Source of the DNA: CALROG01 sp943369755
GTDB lineage: Bacteria > Pseudomonadota > Gammaproteobacteria > Burkholderiales > Burkholderiaceae_C
Length of the DNA stretch: 40,079 nucleotides
Assembly (NCBI GenBank): GCA_943369755.1
Contig: CALROG020000038.1
Coordinates: 1-40,079, forward strand
Reading direction: 5' to 3'
The position numbers and the translations under genes are program-made. Shown here in pieces: positions 1 through 8,596 of the stretch. Every line of letters begins with the position of its first letter. The stretch's first letter is position 1. A model generated the notes under the pieces. It was given only the letters and a program-made list of their open reading frames with translations. It searched no databases and had not been told where the DNA came from.

Positions 1-3000
1 GTTGTGAGCAGCAACCCGAGTGCAATTTTCGGCACGCTGAGCTCCAACGGGCGGTTGGTGCTGGTCAACCCATCGGGCATTGCGGTAGGTGCCGGCGCTG
101 TGGTGGACACGGCTGGGTTCACCGCTTCGACCCTGCGCATGAGCGAGGCCGATGCGTTGGCAGGCCGCTTGCGCTTTGGTGCCGATGGTCTGGGCGGCGC
201 AGCCCTTGCGGTCAATGGCCAGGTCGTCGCGCGTGGCGGTGACGTGGTGCTGATTGCCCCCCAGGTAGAGTTGGGCCGCGAGGCGGTAGTGCAGTCGGTT
301 GGCGGCGACACCGTGGTTGCCGCTGGCCAAAAGGTTGAGCTGACGGGGCGCGGGCTGGAAAACGTCCGCCTACAGCTACAGGCCCCGACAGACAAGGCCT
401 TGAACCTGGGCCAGCTCAAGGGTGACTCGGTGGCCATGTTCGCCAGCCAGCTCAAACACAGCGGGCTGATCCAGGCGACAGCCGCAACCTTGCTGGGCGG
501 CAAAGTGGTGCTGCGCGGCCAGCAGGCGGTGGAGTTGGCGGGCACAGTGGTTGCCAGCGCCAGCAATGGCCTGGGCGGGCAAATTCATGTGAGCGCCAGC
601 GAAGTAACGCTGCGCAGCCCCGCTGTGCTGGACGCCAGCGCTGTGGCCGGCGGCGGCGAGGTGCTGGTGGGTGGTGGCTGGCAAGGCCACGACAGCCGTG
701 TCGCCAACGCGCAGCAAACGCTGGTGGAGCGTGGTGCCAGCATCAAGGCCGACGCCACAAACAACGGCGATGGCGGCACCGTGGTGGTGTGGAGCAATGG
801 CCAGACCCGGTTTGCGGGCAACATCAGCGCGCGCGGCGGCCCCAGCGGCGGCAACGGCGGCAAGGCAGAAGTTTCGGGCAAGGTGTCTCTGGTTTACCGC
901 GGCAAGGCCGACCTGGGCGCGCCCCAGGGCCGTCGCGGCATGCTGTTACTGGACCCGAACGACCTGGTTATTACCGGGGGGACGGGCGATGGCGATGATG
1001 GCAACAACCTTGATTTATCACTTGGGCCAAGCACTGGGGGGCTGACGACCCTGTATGAGTCCGAAATCGAAAACACGGACGCCGACCTGGTGCTACAGGC
1101 CAACAACAGCATCACTGTGGCGGGCACATTTGATGATGACAAGATCACCATGATGCAAGGCCGCAGCCTGACGCTGGAGACCACCGGCACTGCGGGCATT
1201 GGCATCAGCATGCGCATAGACGAAGGCCCGCTGATTGGCATTGAGACCTCCGCCGGCGGCGCCATCAACTTGCTGACCAACTACGCCTCAGCACAGGGCG
1301 TTGCGGCCGGCGCGCTCACCACCCAGGGCGGTTCGGTGACGATCGTTGCTGGCACCGGGGGCATCAGCACGGGTGCCATCGTCACTGAAGGCGCGAGCGG
1401 CAGCATCAGTTCGGCAGGCGGAAATGTTTCCATCACTGCCGCGGGCGGCATGGTCACCATCCAGTCTGTGCATGCGCATGGCGGCAATGGTGACTACGGC
1501 AGTGCTGGCAGCGCCGGCGGCTTCATTTCCATCAGTACGGCCGGCAGTCTGACGGTGGGCGACCTCAATTCGCAAGGTGGCGACGGCACTGTAGGCGGTG
1601 CGGGCGGGGGTGTTTACCTCGGCGCAAACGGCCCGATCGTGGTGGGCGACATCACCAGCAGCGGCGGTTACGCCAATGCCGAGGCGCCCGACTCAGATGG
1701 CGGGCATGCCGGGAACATCAACATCTCCGGCGGGGCCGGTGTGACCATTGGTGCCATTCTGGCCACTGGCGGCAGCGTGGGTAATGCGACGGCCTACGGG
1801 GCCGGACGTGGTGGTGACGGTGGGGTTGTTTCCATCACTTCAGCGGGAGGTTTGTTGACTCTGCATGGAGTGGACACGCGGGGCGGGGACGGAGCGGATG
1901 GCGGGGATGGGGGCATTGGCGGCAATATCTTCGTCCGGGGCGAAAGTGTGCGCGTGGGGTATGAAATCGAAGGTGAATTTACCGGCGGCGACCTGCTTGC
2001 GGCCGGCGGCGGCGGCGAACTGTATTCCGCGAGTGTGCCGGGCAACGGCGGTCCGGGCGGCAACGTCACCGTCGAAGCCACCAACGGCAGTCTGACGGTC
2101 GGCAACATTTTTGCGCAGGGGCGGACCGGACTCTCTGGCGGTAACGGCGGCGAGGTTCAGGTGACAGCCCTCAATGGTGCATTGACGCTCGCGGCGGTGG
2201 ACACCAGCGGCGGCTTTGCGAGAGCGTCTGCCGCTGACGCATCGGGCGGGCAAGCTGGCAATGTGACCGTGCTGGGTGGGTCAGCCGGAGTCAATGTGGG
2301 TGACATTTTGGCCAACGGCGGGTCTGTGGACATCCTCGCGGCCAGCGCCACGCCGGCTGGGAATGGCGGAACGGTCTCGGTGGACGCGAGCGGTGGTTTG
2401 CTGACCGTTCTGAGTGTCGACACCACCGGTGGATATGGGGCGCAAGGCGGTAACGCAGGGAGCGGCGGCAATGTCATGTTGTCGGGGGCCAACGTGCTGG
2501 TTGGATATGAACTCCCAAGCTTTGGCCCCATTGGTGGAGATATTCACACTGTGGGTGGCGGCAGCTACGGTGGCGCGATACCCGGCGCTGCGGGCCTCCC
2601 CGGCAACGTCTCGGTGACGGCAACCGCAACGGATGGCTATGTCGTGGTTGGTGCTGTGTATGCACATGGCACTAGCGGGACATCAGGGAACCGAGGTGGC
2701 AACGTGAATATTTCCGCGGGCACGGGCGGTATCACAGCGGGCCAGATCAGGACCCACGGGGGAGAGTCGTCTTATGCCGTGGGTATTGCTGGAGACGCAG
2801 GCAGTGTGACCCTGTTGTCAACGGGCGGTGCGGTGGTCGTTGAAGGTATTGAAGCCTATGGGGGCTACGGCTCAATCGGTGGCCATGGCGGCGATGTTTC
2901 CATTACAGCGGCTGGTGCCGACCTTTCTATCGGATCCATCACGACGCGCGGCGGCGACTCCGAGGAAGGAGGCGACGCCGGCAACGCGGGCTCTGTATCC

Positions 3001-5133
3001 CTGACGGGCAGCAGAGTGCTTGTTGCGGCCGACGCGCGAAACACGTTGTCTGGCCTTGGCGACATTGATGCGCGGGGGGGCGAGCCCTACTCCAGCGCTA
3101 CCAGCCAAGGTATGGCCGGTCGGGGTGGTTTGGTCACAATTACCGCTACAGCCGCCAACGGCTCTGTCGATGTCGGGGACATCGAAACTTCGGGCGCTTA
3201 TGGCGGCGTCGGCGGTGCCGGAGGTGACCTCGATGTATCCGCTGGCACTGGAGGCATCCGGATCCGGCGAATCTTCACCGAGGGCGGCGGCGGGTCGTCA
3301 CTCGGTGCGGGCGACGGTGGCGCGGGCGGCCATGTCTCCATCTCCGCCGTGGGCGGCGAGGTCATTGTTGGTAGCCCCTTCACAGCGTACCCGTCTATCT
3401 ACACACGGGGGGGCTTTGGCGAGTCACTCGGGGGTGCCGGCGGCTCGGTCACGTTGTCGGGCACGAGTGTTAATCTTGTTTACAACCTCGCCAGCAAGAA
3501 TATTGAGACAGGCGGCGGGGACGCCTATAGCGCCACCGGCATCGGCGGTGCGGGGGGGCCTGTGTCGATCACCGCGACCGCTCCCGATGGTGCCGTAAAC
3601 ATCGGCGACATCAAAACAGGGGGCGGCGATGGGCCTTCAGGCGGCGCCGGTGGTGCGGTCTCCATAGCGTCTGGCACTGGCGGGCTCACGGTGAATTACT
3701 TCAACACCAGCGGCGGCAACGGCACAAGCGAGCTGGGTGCTGCCAGCGGTGGCAATGCTGGGCCTGTCGATCTGCTGACCACGGGCGTCTTTGGCGGCAC
3801 GCAGTTCGATGCCATGGGCGGCGAAGGCTTAAACGGCGGTGCCGGTGGGCGCGGCGGGGATGTTGCCCTTCGTTTTGGCTCGCTGCAGGGGAACTTGCCC
3901 ATCATTGCCGCGTTTGGCGGGGCCGGTGGCGGCGGCGGTGGCGTCAAAGGCGGTCGCGGCGGAGATGTGAGCATCACCAGCGATACGGGCCTGGCGATTG
4001 GCTACGCAGTGGTGTATGCAAATGGCGGTGATGGCCGCATTGATTATTTGGCCGCGGAAGGAGCGACCGTGGAAGGAGCGGGGGGGGATGGGGGCAACGT
4101 CACCCTGAGGGCGCTGTCGGGCAACCTTGATTTCACCGGCATAGCGGAGCTTTGGGCAACAGGTGGCTTGGCGGGGGCGCTGCCAGCGGCATGCACGCTC
4201 GATTGCCCGACGGCGAGTTCAGGCCTCGGTCATGGTGCTGGTGGGCAAATCCGGCTGGACGCGCCTGCGGGCATTGTCAGCGTGTCGGGCGTGCTGGATA
4301 TCCGCGGCGGCGAGTGGCTCAACAGCGGCGTGCTCAGCCTCTCCAGCAGTGGCTCGGCGGGTGGTGCGGTCACGCTCAACAACCAGGCCGGCGGCACCAT
4401 CAAGGGCACCGGCGCAATCAACGTATTCGAACTGGTGAACGACGGCATCCTTGCGCCGGGCAATTCGCCTGGGCAGCTCACAGTGGGCGGCAGCTTTACC
4501 CAGAATGCGGGCGGCACTTTGCAAATTGAAGTGGACGGCATCAGCAACGATAGCCTTGCGGTGAGCGGGTCGTTGGTTCTTGGCGGCTCGCTCGTCGTGG
4601 TGGCGTTGCCGGGTGCTCCCAGCAACGGAACGTTTGATATTTTCCCGGGGGCGAGCACCCCTGGCGGTGGCGGCTTTAGCTCGGTGGTTGCGCCGCCAGG
4701 TTTTGTAGTCCTCGCCGCAGGAGCGCCAGCACCGACCGCTGCCCCAGCGCCAGCACCGACCGCTGCCCCAGCGCCAGCTCCCACGCCAGCGCCTTCGCCA
4801 GCTCCCACGCCAGCACCTTCGCCAGCGCCCACGCCAGCACCCACACCGGCACCCACGCGAGCGCCCACGCCAGCACCCACGCCAGCACCTTCGCCAGCAC
4901 CTTCGCCAGCGCCAGCAGCTGCACCCGTGGTCGACCGCATCGTCGAAGTGCTTCGCTCGGATGTTTCGCGTGCCGAAATCCAGAACATCGTCAATCAGGT
5001 GGACAACACCGTGACCCAGTTCGTGGCCCTGCTGGTCAAGGAAGAAACCCGGCAAGCGGACGAGGCCGAGAAAAAGAAGGACAAAGACAAAGACAAGGTT
5101 GTCGCGGTCACCGACAAGCAGTGCAATAACTAG
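1..5133 (+). CDS. Two-partner-secretion exoprotein, filamentous haemagglutinin-like (5' end outside window)
   Basis: Large secreted surface protein of the TpsA/FHA type, normally exported by an outer-membrane TpsB pore. The frame is open from base 1 and the first visible residues (SNPSAIFG, then NGRLVLVNPSGI) are from the middle of the TPS secretion domain, so the true start and signal peptide lie upstream; the GTG at base 4 is not the start. About 1710 residues are visible. After the TPS remainder (to about residue 310) comes a very long Gly-rich beta-helix-like region with GGxGGxV and VGDI-type motifs, then an autotransporter-passenger-like segment (NDGILAPGNSPGQLTVGG), a Pro/Ala stalk, and a charged tail with a KDKDKDK run ending in a Cys two residues before the C-terminus. 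No TpsB partner is in the window. It may be an adhesin, but the ligand is unknown. Confidence 0.88.
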   Translation, partial: VVSSNPSAIFGTLSSNGRLVLVNPSGIAVGAGAVVDTAGFTASTLRMSEADALAGRLRFGADGLGGAALAVNGQVVARGGDVVLIAPQVELGREAVVQSVGGDTVVAAGQKVELTGRGLENVRLQLQAPTDKALNLGQLKGDSVAMFASQLKHSGLIQATAATLLGGKVVLRGQQAVELAGTVVASASNGLGGQIHVSASEVTLRSPAVLDASAVAGGGEVLVGGGWQGHDSRVANAQQTLVERGASIKADATNNGDGGTVVVWSNGQTRFAGNISARGGPSGGNGGKAEVSGKVSLVYRGKADLGAPQGRRGMLLLDPNDLVITGGTGDGDDGNNLDLSLGPSTGGLTTLYESEIENTDADLVLQANNSITVAGTFDDDKITMMQGRSLTLETTGTAGIGISMRIDEGPLIGIETSAGGAINLLTNYASAQGVAAGALTTQGGSVTIVAGTGGISTGAIVTEGASGSISSAGGNVSITAAGGMVTIQSVHAHGGNGDYGSAGSAGGFISISTAGSLTVGDLNSQGGDGTVGGAGGGVYLGANGPIVVGDITSSGGYANAEAPDSDGGHAGNINISGGAGVTIGAILATGGSVGNATAYGAGRGGDGGVVSITSAGGLLTLHGVDTRGGDGADGGDGGIGGNIFVRGESVRVGYEIEGEFTGGDLLAAGGGGELYSASVPGNGGPGGNVTVEATNGSLTVGNIFAQGRTGLSGGNGGEVQVTALNGALTLAAVDTSGGFARASAADASGGQAGNVTVLGGSAGVNVGDILANGGSVDILAASATPAGNGGTVSVDASGGLLTVLSVDTTGGYGAQGGNAGSGGNVMLSGANVLVGYELPSFGPIGGDIHTVGGGSYGGAIPGAAGLPGNVSVTATATDGYVVVGAVYAHGTSGTSGNRGGNVNISAGTGGITAGQIRTHGGESSYAVGIAGDAGSVTLLSTGGAVVVEGIEAYGGYGSIGGHGGDVSITAAGADLSIGSITTRGGDSEEGGDAGNAGSVSLTGSRVLVAADARNTLSGLGDIDARGGEPYSSATSQGMAGRGGLVTITATAANGSVDVGDIETSGAYGGVGGAGGDLDVSAGTGGIRIRRIFTEGGGGSSLGAGDGGAGGHVSISAVGGEVIVGSPFTAYPSIYTRGGFGESLGGAGGSVTLSGTSVNLVYNLASKNIETGGGDAYSATGIGGAGGPVSITATAPDGAVNIGDIKTGGGDGPSGGAGGAVSIASGTGGLTVNYFNTSGGNGTSELGAASGGNAGPVDLLTTGVFGGTQFDAMGGEGLNGGAGGRGGDVALRFGSLQGNLPIIAAFGGAGGGGGGVKGGRGGDVSITSDTGLAIGYAVVYANGGDGRIDYLAAEGATVEGAGGDGGNVTLRALSGNLDFTGIAELWATGGLAGALPAACTLDCPTASSGLGHGAGGQIRLDAPAGIVSVSGVLDIRGGEWLNSGVLSLSSSGSAGGAVTLNNQAGGTIKGTGAINVFELVNDGILAPGNSPGQLTVGGSFTQNAGGTLQIEVDGISNDSLAVSGSLVLGGSLVVVALPGAPSNGTFDIFPGASTPGGGGFSSVVAPPGFVVLAAGAPAPTAAPAPAPTAAPAPAPTPAPSPAPTPAPSPAPTPAPTPAPTRAPTPAPTPAPSPAPSPAPAAAPVVDRIVEVLRSDVSRAEIQNIVNQVDNTVTQFVALLVKEETRQADEAEKKKDKDKDKVVAVTDKQCNN
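1948..3630 (+). repeat. Long degenerate tandem repeats inside the exoprotein
   Basis: Recurring cassette marked by the start motifs VRVGYEIEG (1948), VLVGYELPS (2494), VLVAADARN (3016) and VNLVYNLAS (3469). Spacing is 546, 522 and 453 bp, that is about 182, 174 and 151 residues. Each cassette continues with a GGDI/GDI-type strand, a Gly-rich loop, and a T(A/E)A(T/P)xGxVxVG strand. This suggests duplication of a beta-helix module with later loss in the last copy. Confidence 0.6.
4723..4925 (+). repeat. Pro/Ala-rich stalk encoded by tandem 18-24 bp units
   Basis: Reads as PAPTAAPA, PAPTPAPS and PAPTPAPT units. The first two units are an exact 24-bp direct repeat (4723-4746 and 4747-4770) and the following units vary between Thr, Ser and Arg in the third position. 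It lies between the passenger-like domain and the charged C-terminal tail, as in a rigid wall-spanning or linker stalk. Such a tract is a likely length-variable site. Confidence 0.75.
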
Positions 5134-5148
5134 GCCGCGTGAGCGGCC
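5133..5148. terminator. GC hairpin between convergent genes
   Basis: Perfect inverted repeat GGCCGC-GTGA-GCGGCC in the 19-bp gap between the exoprotein stop and the glcD stop. There is no U-run on either strand, so it is a weak candidate for a bidirectional terminator. Confidence 0.4.
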
Positions 5149-5152
5149 AGCG

Positions 5153-6646
5153 TCAGAAGCGCGGCAGGTCGGGGTGTTTGATCTGGCCGCCGCGCACCAG
5201 CATCTTGCCGTATTCGGCGCAGCGGTTCAGAGTGGGAATGACCTTGCCGGGGTTGAGTAATGCCTTGGCGTCGAACGCACGCTTGACGGCAAACATCTGT
5301 TCGTTTTCTTCAGTGCTGAACTGCACACACATGCTGTTGAGCTTTTCCACGCCCACGCCATGCTCGCCGGTCACGGTACCGCCCATGGCAACGCTGGTCT
5401 CCAGGATGTCTGCACCAAACAGCTCGCAGCGGTGCAGCTGGTCGGCGTCGTTGGCGTCAAACAGAATCAGCGGATGCAGGTTGCCGTCGCCCGCATGGAA
5501 CACGTTGGCGCAGCGCAGCCGGTATTTCTTTTCCATTTGCTGGATCGCCAGCAGGATGTCGGCCAGGCGCTTGCGCGGTATGGTTGAGTCCATGCACATG
5601 TAGTCGGGGCTCATGCGCCCGCTGGCCGGAAAGGCGTTCTTGCGCCCGCTCCAAAAGCGCAGGCGCTCGGCCTCGTCGCGGCTGACCGCAATGGCGGTGG
5701 CACCGGCGTTACGCAGCACCTCGCTCATGCGGCCGATTTCTTCTTCTACTTCTTCGGGCGTGCCGTCGGACTCGCACAGCAAAATTGCCTCGGCGGTGAG
5801 GTCGTAGCCCGCATGCACAAAATCTTCAACCGCCGCGGTCATGGGCTTGTCCATCATTTCAAGACCGGCCGGAATAATGCCCGCCGCAATCACCGCTGCC
5901 ACGGCGTCCCCGGCTTTGCGGATGTCGTCAAAGCTGGCCATGATGCAGCGCGCCAGCATTGGCTTGGGCACCAGCTTGACCGTGACTTCGGTGGTCACCG
6001 CCAGCATGCCCTCACTGCCCACAATCAGGGGTAGCAAGTCAAGCCCCGGCGCATCAAGCGCATCGCCACCAAACTCCACCACTTCGCCTTCAATCGTGAA
6101 ACCCTTGACTTTGAGCACGTTGTGCAACGTCAGGCCGTACTTGAGGCAGTGCACGCCGCCCGAGTTTTCGGCCACGTTGCCGCCGATGGTGCAGGCAATC
6201 TGGCTGGAGGGGTCGGGCGCGTAGTACAGACCCAGCGGCGCGGCCGCTTCGCTGATGGCGAGGTTGCGCACACCACACTGAACCACGGCGGTACGGCTGT
6301 ATTTGTCGAGCTTGATGATTTTGTTGAACTTGGCCAGCGACAGGGTCACGCCCGCAGCATGGGGCATGGCACCGCCCGACAGGCCGGTGCCCGCGCCGCG
6401 AGCCACTACCGGCACGTCCAGCGCGTAGCAGGCCCTGAGAACGGCCTGTACCTGTTGCGTTGTCTCGGGCAGCGCCACCACCAGGGGCCGCTGGCGATAG
6501 GCCGTCAGCCCGTCGCATTCGTAGGGCGTGGTGTCCTCGGCCTGCCACAGCAGCGCATGCGCCGGCAGCACCGCCGACAGCGCACGAACCACTTCGGCCT
6601 GTCGGTCAGTGCGGTTCAACAGGGAGGCGTCTACAGGTGCATTCAT
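5153..6646 (-). CDS. glcD: Glycolate oxidase FAD subunit GlcD
   Basis: 497-residue FAD-linked oxidase of the vanillyl-alcohol-oxidase fold, matching the usual length of GlcD. FAD-binding segment near residues 75-110 (VARGAGTGLSGGAMP); C-terminal oxidase domain with FHAGDGNLHP and GEHGVG, and the typical GlcD ending LNPGKVIPTLNRCAEYG. Oxidises glycolate to glyoxylate together with GlcE and GlcF. Those two subunits, usually downstream, are not here: the exoprotein gene ends 19 bp from the glcD stop, in the opposite direction. D-lactate dehydrogenase is the alternative, but the C-terminal signature favours GlcD. Starts with ATG; 138 bp separates it from the upstream LysR gene. Confidence 0.88.
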   Translation of the reverse strand: MNAPVDASLLNRTDRQAEVVRALSAVLPAHALLWQAEDTTPYECDGLTAYRQRPLVVALPETTQQVQAVLRACYALDVPVVARGAGTGLSGGAMPHAAGVTLSLAKFNKIIKLDKYSRTAVVQCGVRNLAISEAAAPLGLYYAPDPSSQIACTIGGNVAENSGGVHCLKYGLTLHNVLKVKGFTIEGEVVEFGGDALDAPGLDLLPLIVGSEGMLAVTTEVTVKLVPKPMLARCIMASFDDIRKAGDAVAAVIAAGIIPAGLEMMDKPMTAAVEDFVHAGYDLTAEAILLCESDGTPEEVEEEIGRMSEVLRNAGATAIAVSRDEAERLRFWSGRKNAFPASGRMSPDYMCMDSTIPRKRLADILLAIQQMEKKYRLRCANVFHAGDGNLHPLILFDANDADQLHRCELFGADILETSVAMGGTVTGEHGVGVEKLNSMCVQFSTEENEQMFAVKRAFDAKALLNPGKVIPTLNRCAEYGKMLVRGGQIKHPDLPRF

Positions 6647-6715
6647 GGCGCTACTTTAGGACAAGCGCGCCGCCACCGGTTGAAGATATTTTCAATCCCG
6701 GGTGAAATTCTGTTT

Positions 6716-6732
6716 GCTATGAAATTCATAGT
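6716..6732. repeat. 17-bp palindrome (copy 1 of 5)
   Basis: GCTATGAAATTCATAGT in the gap between the LysR gene and glcD. Same arm-7-arm design as the copies at 20023, 23865, 31400 and 39862. Confidence 0.6.
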
Positions 6733-6784
6733 GGGTCAGGCAATCTGTATGCGGGCTGCAGCGGAATTTGGCAATAAACACGGC

Positions 6785-7654
6785 CTACAGCAGGCTTTTC
6801 TTGAGCCACTCGGCAAAGGCCGCGCACTCCCAGCGGTCCAGCGCGCCGGTGCGCCAGCACAGGTAATGGGCATGCGGGCTGGGCACGTTGCGCGCCGAGA
6901 TGCGCTCCAGTGCGCCGGTTTCCAGCCATGGCGCACCGAGCTTCAGGCGCACCAGTGCCAGCCCCAGACCCTGGGCCGCCGCGTCGCACATCAGGCCGAT
7001 GTCGTTGAAGCTGGAGCCCTCTGCCGGTTCGCCCGCATCGACGCCATGGGCCAGAAACCAGGTGCGCCAGGGCTCCAACGGGCTTTTGATGAGCTTGGCC
7101 GCCAACAGCTCTGGCACCGTATCAAACGGACCGTTTTCGCGGATGTAAGCCGGGGACGCCAGCGGCGTGACCTCGTCGGTCATCAGGCAGGTGTGCTCCA
7201 CATCGGCGTAGCGCCCGGTGCCAAAGCGGATCATCAGGTCGGCGTCTTCGGCCACCACGTCCAGCAACGGAATGCTGACCTGCAGCGTCAGGTCAATCTC
7301 GGGGTAGGCCTCGATAAAGCCGCGCAGCCGCGGCATCAGGATCGAGCGCGAAAACGTCGGTGTGACCGCCACCCGCAGCTTGCGCTTGCCTTGCTCGCCT
7401 TCCTTGCCTGGAAAGCGCTCCAGGCTGGCCAGCCCCTCGCGCACATGGGCCAGATATTCGTTGCCCTCGGTGGTCAGGGAAAAATCAGCCCGGCCAAACA
7501 GCCGCGTGCCCAAAATCTGCTCGAGCTGCTTGACCCGGTGGCTGACCGCGCTGGGCGTCACATTGAGTTCGTCGGCGGTCTGGGTCACGCTGCGCAGGCG
7601 CGCCAGTGCCTCGAAGGTCAGCAGGCACTGGATGGGCGGAATACGCGCGGTCAT
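6785..7654 (-). CDS. LysR-family transcriptional regulator, GcvA-like
   Basis: 289 residues. N-terminal winged HTH (residues about 8-65, FEALARLRSVTQTADELNVTPSAVSHRVKQLE cut here only for position) followed by a periplasmic-binding-like effector domain. The opening PPIQCLLTFEAL and the SHRVKQLE helix resemble the GcvA group, known as regulators of glycine cleavage and of many unrelated operons. The ATG lies 1 bp after the purU stop, so the two genes are almost certainly cotranscribed, which makes one-carbon or glycine-related control plausible. glcD follows on the same strand after 138 bp and could be a target. Effector not known. Confidence 0.88.
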   Translation of the reverse strand: MTARIPPIQCLLTFEALARLRSVTQTADELNVTPSAVSHRVKQLEQILGTRLFGRADFSLTTEGNEYLAHVREGLASLERFPGKEGEQGKRKLRVAVTPTFSRSILMPRLRGFIEAYPEIDLTLQVSIPLLDVVAEDADLMIRFGTGRYADVEHTCLMTDEVTPLASPAYIRENGPFDTVPELLAAKLIKSPLEPWRTWFLAHGVDAGEPAEGSSFNDIGLMCDAAAQGLGLALVRLKLGAPWLETGALERISARNVPSPHAHYLCWRTGALDRWECAAFAEWLKKSLL

Positions 7655-7655
7655 G

Positions 7656-8504
7656 TCACTTGAAGATCACGGTCTTGTGCCCGTTCAGTAGCACGCGGTG
7701 TTCGCTGTGCCACTTCACCGCGCGGGCCAGTACCTGGCTTTCGGTGTCGCGGCCCATTGCGGTCAGGTCTTCCACGGTCTTGCTGTGGTCTGCGCGGGCA
7801 ACATCCTGCTCGATGATCGGGCCTTCGTCCAGGTCCGCCGTCACGTAGTGGGCGGTGGCACCGATGAGTTTCACGCCGCGGTCATGCGCCTGGTAGTAGG
7901 GCTTGGCTCCCTTGAAGCTGGGCAAAAAGCTGTGGTGGATGTTGATGGCCCGGCCGCTGAGCTTGCGGCACAGGTCGTCGCTCAAAATCTGCATGTAGCG
8001 CGCCAGCACCACCAGCTCTGCACCCTCGGCTTCAATGATTTCGAGCTGCTTTGCCTCGGCCTGAGCCTTGTTGTCCTTGTTCACGGCGATGTGGTGAAAC
8101 GCCACGTTGTAGCTGGCGGCCAGTTGGTAGAACTCGCGGTGGTTGCTGATGATGGCGCGGATGTCCACCGGCAGCAAGCCGCTCTTCCAGCGAAACAGCA
8201 GATCGTTCAGGCAATGGCCTTCCTTGCTGACCATGATCACGGTGCGCATGGGTTGCGTAGTGGCGTGCAGCTTGCAGGCCATCTGGAACGGTTGTGCGAA
8301 TAGCCCGAGCTGCAACTTCAAGTCGTCAAAGCTGTGCTGGTCACATGCAAACTGCACCCGCATGAAGAACAAGCCGGTGTCATGGTCGTTGTACTGCGCA
8401 GCCTCTTCAATATTGCCGCCGCGCTCGAGCAAAAAGCCCGAGACAGCGTGCACGATGCCGCGACGGTCGGGGCAAGACAGTGTGAGGATATAAGCGTTAC
8501 TCAT
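7656..8504 (-). CDS. purU: Formyltetrahydrofolate deformylase
   Basis: 282 residues, the usual PurU length. N-terminal ACT domain (YILTLSCPDRRGIVHAVSGFL) and C-terminal formyltransferase-type hydrolase domain with NIHHSFLPSFKGAKPY and the catalytic segment ATAHYVTADLDEGPIIEQD. Hydrolyses 10-formyl-THF to formate and THF, which balances the one-carbon pool and supplies formate to PurT. The ACT domain is the usual site for methionine/glycine control in E. coli PurU. First gene of an apparent minus-strand operon with the LysR gene, divergent from the aminotransferase gene with 92 bp between starts. Confidence 0.95.
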   Translation of the reverse strand: MSNAYILTLSCPDRRGIVHAVSGFLLERGGNIEEAAQYNDHDTGLFFMRVQFACDQHSFDDLKLQLGLFAQPFQMACKLHATTQPMRTVIMVSKEGHCLNDLLFRWKSGLLPVDIRAIISNHREFYQLAASYNVAFHHIAVNKDNKAQAEAKQLEIIEAEGAELVVLARYMQILSDDLCRKLSGRAINIHHSFLPSFKGAKPYYQAHDRGVKLIGATAHYVTADLDEGPIIEQDVARADHSKTVEDLTAMGRDTESQVLARAVKWHSEHRVLLNGHKTVIFK

Positions 8505-8596
8505 AGAGGCTGAATTGTCGCAGGACAGCGCATGGCGCTGCGGTGCGCAGCATCCGGTGCCAAAATGCCCAATCGCAGTGCTAACAGGAGACCGCC

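Noticed and set aside
1561..4140. Gly-rich repeats considered as a PE_PGRS-like protein
   Set aside because: The visible TPS domain and the organism type explain them as a TpsA beta-helix.
4723..4925. Regular short repeats considered as a CRISPR array
   Set aside because: Units are contiguous, in frame and without unique spacers.
4219..5055. Long minus-strand frames opposite the exoprotein Pro/Ala tract
   Set aside because: They read as Trp/Arg- or Gly/Ala-rich low-complexity mirror products of the repeats and match no family.
6122..7663. 513-residue plus-strand frame opposite glcD and the LysR gene
   Set aside because: Spans two clearly conserved minus-strand genes and their gap; composition is that of an antisense shadow.
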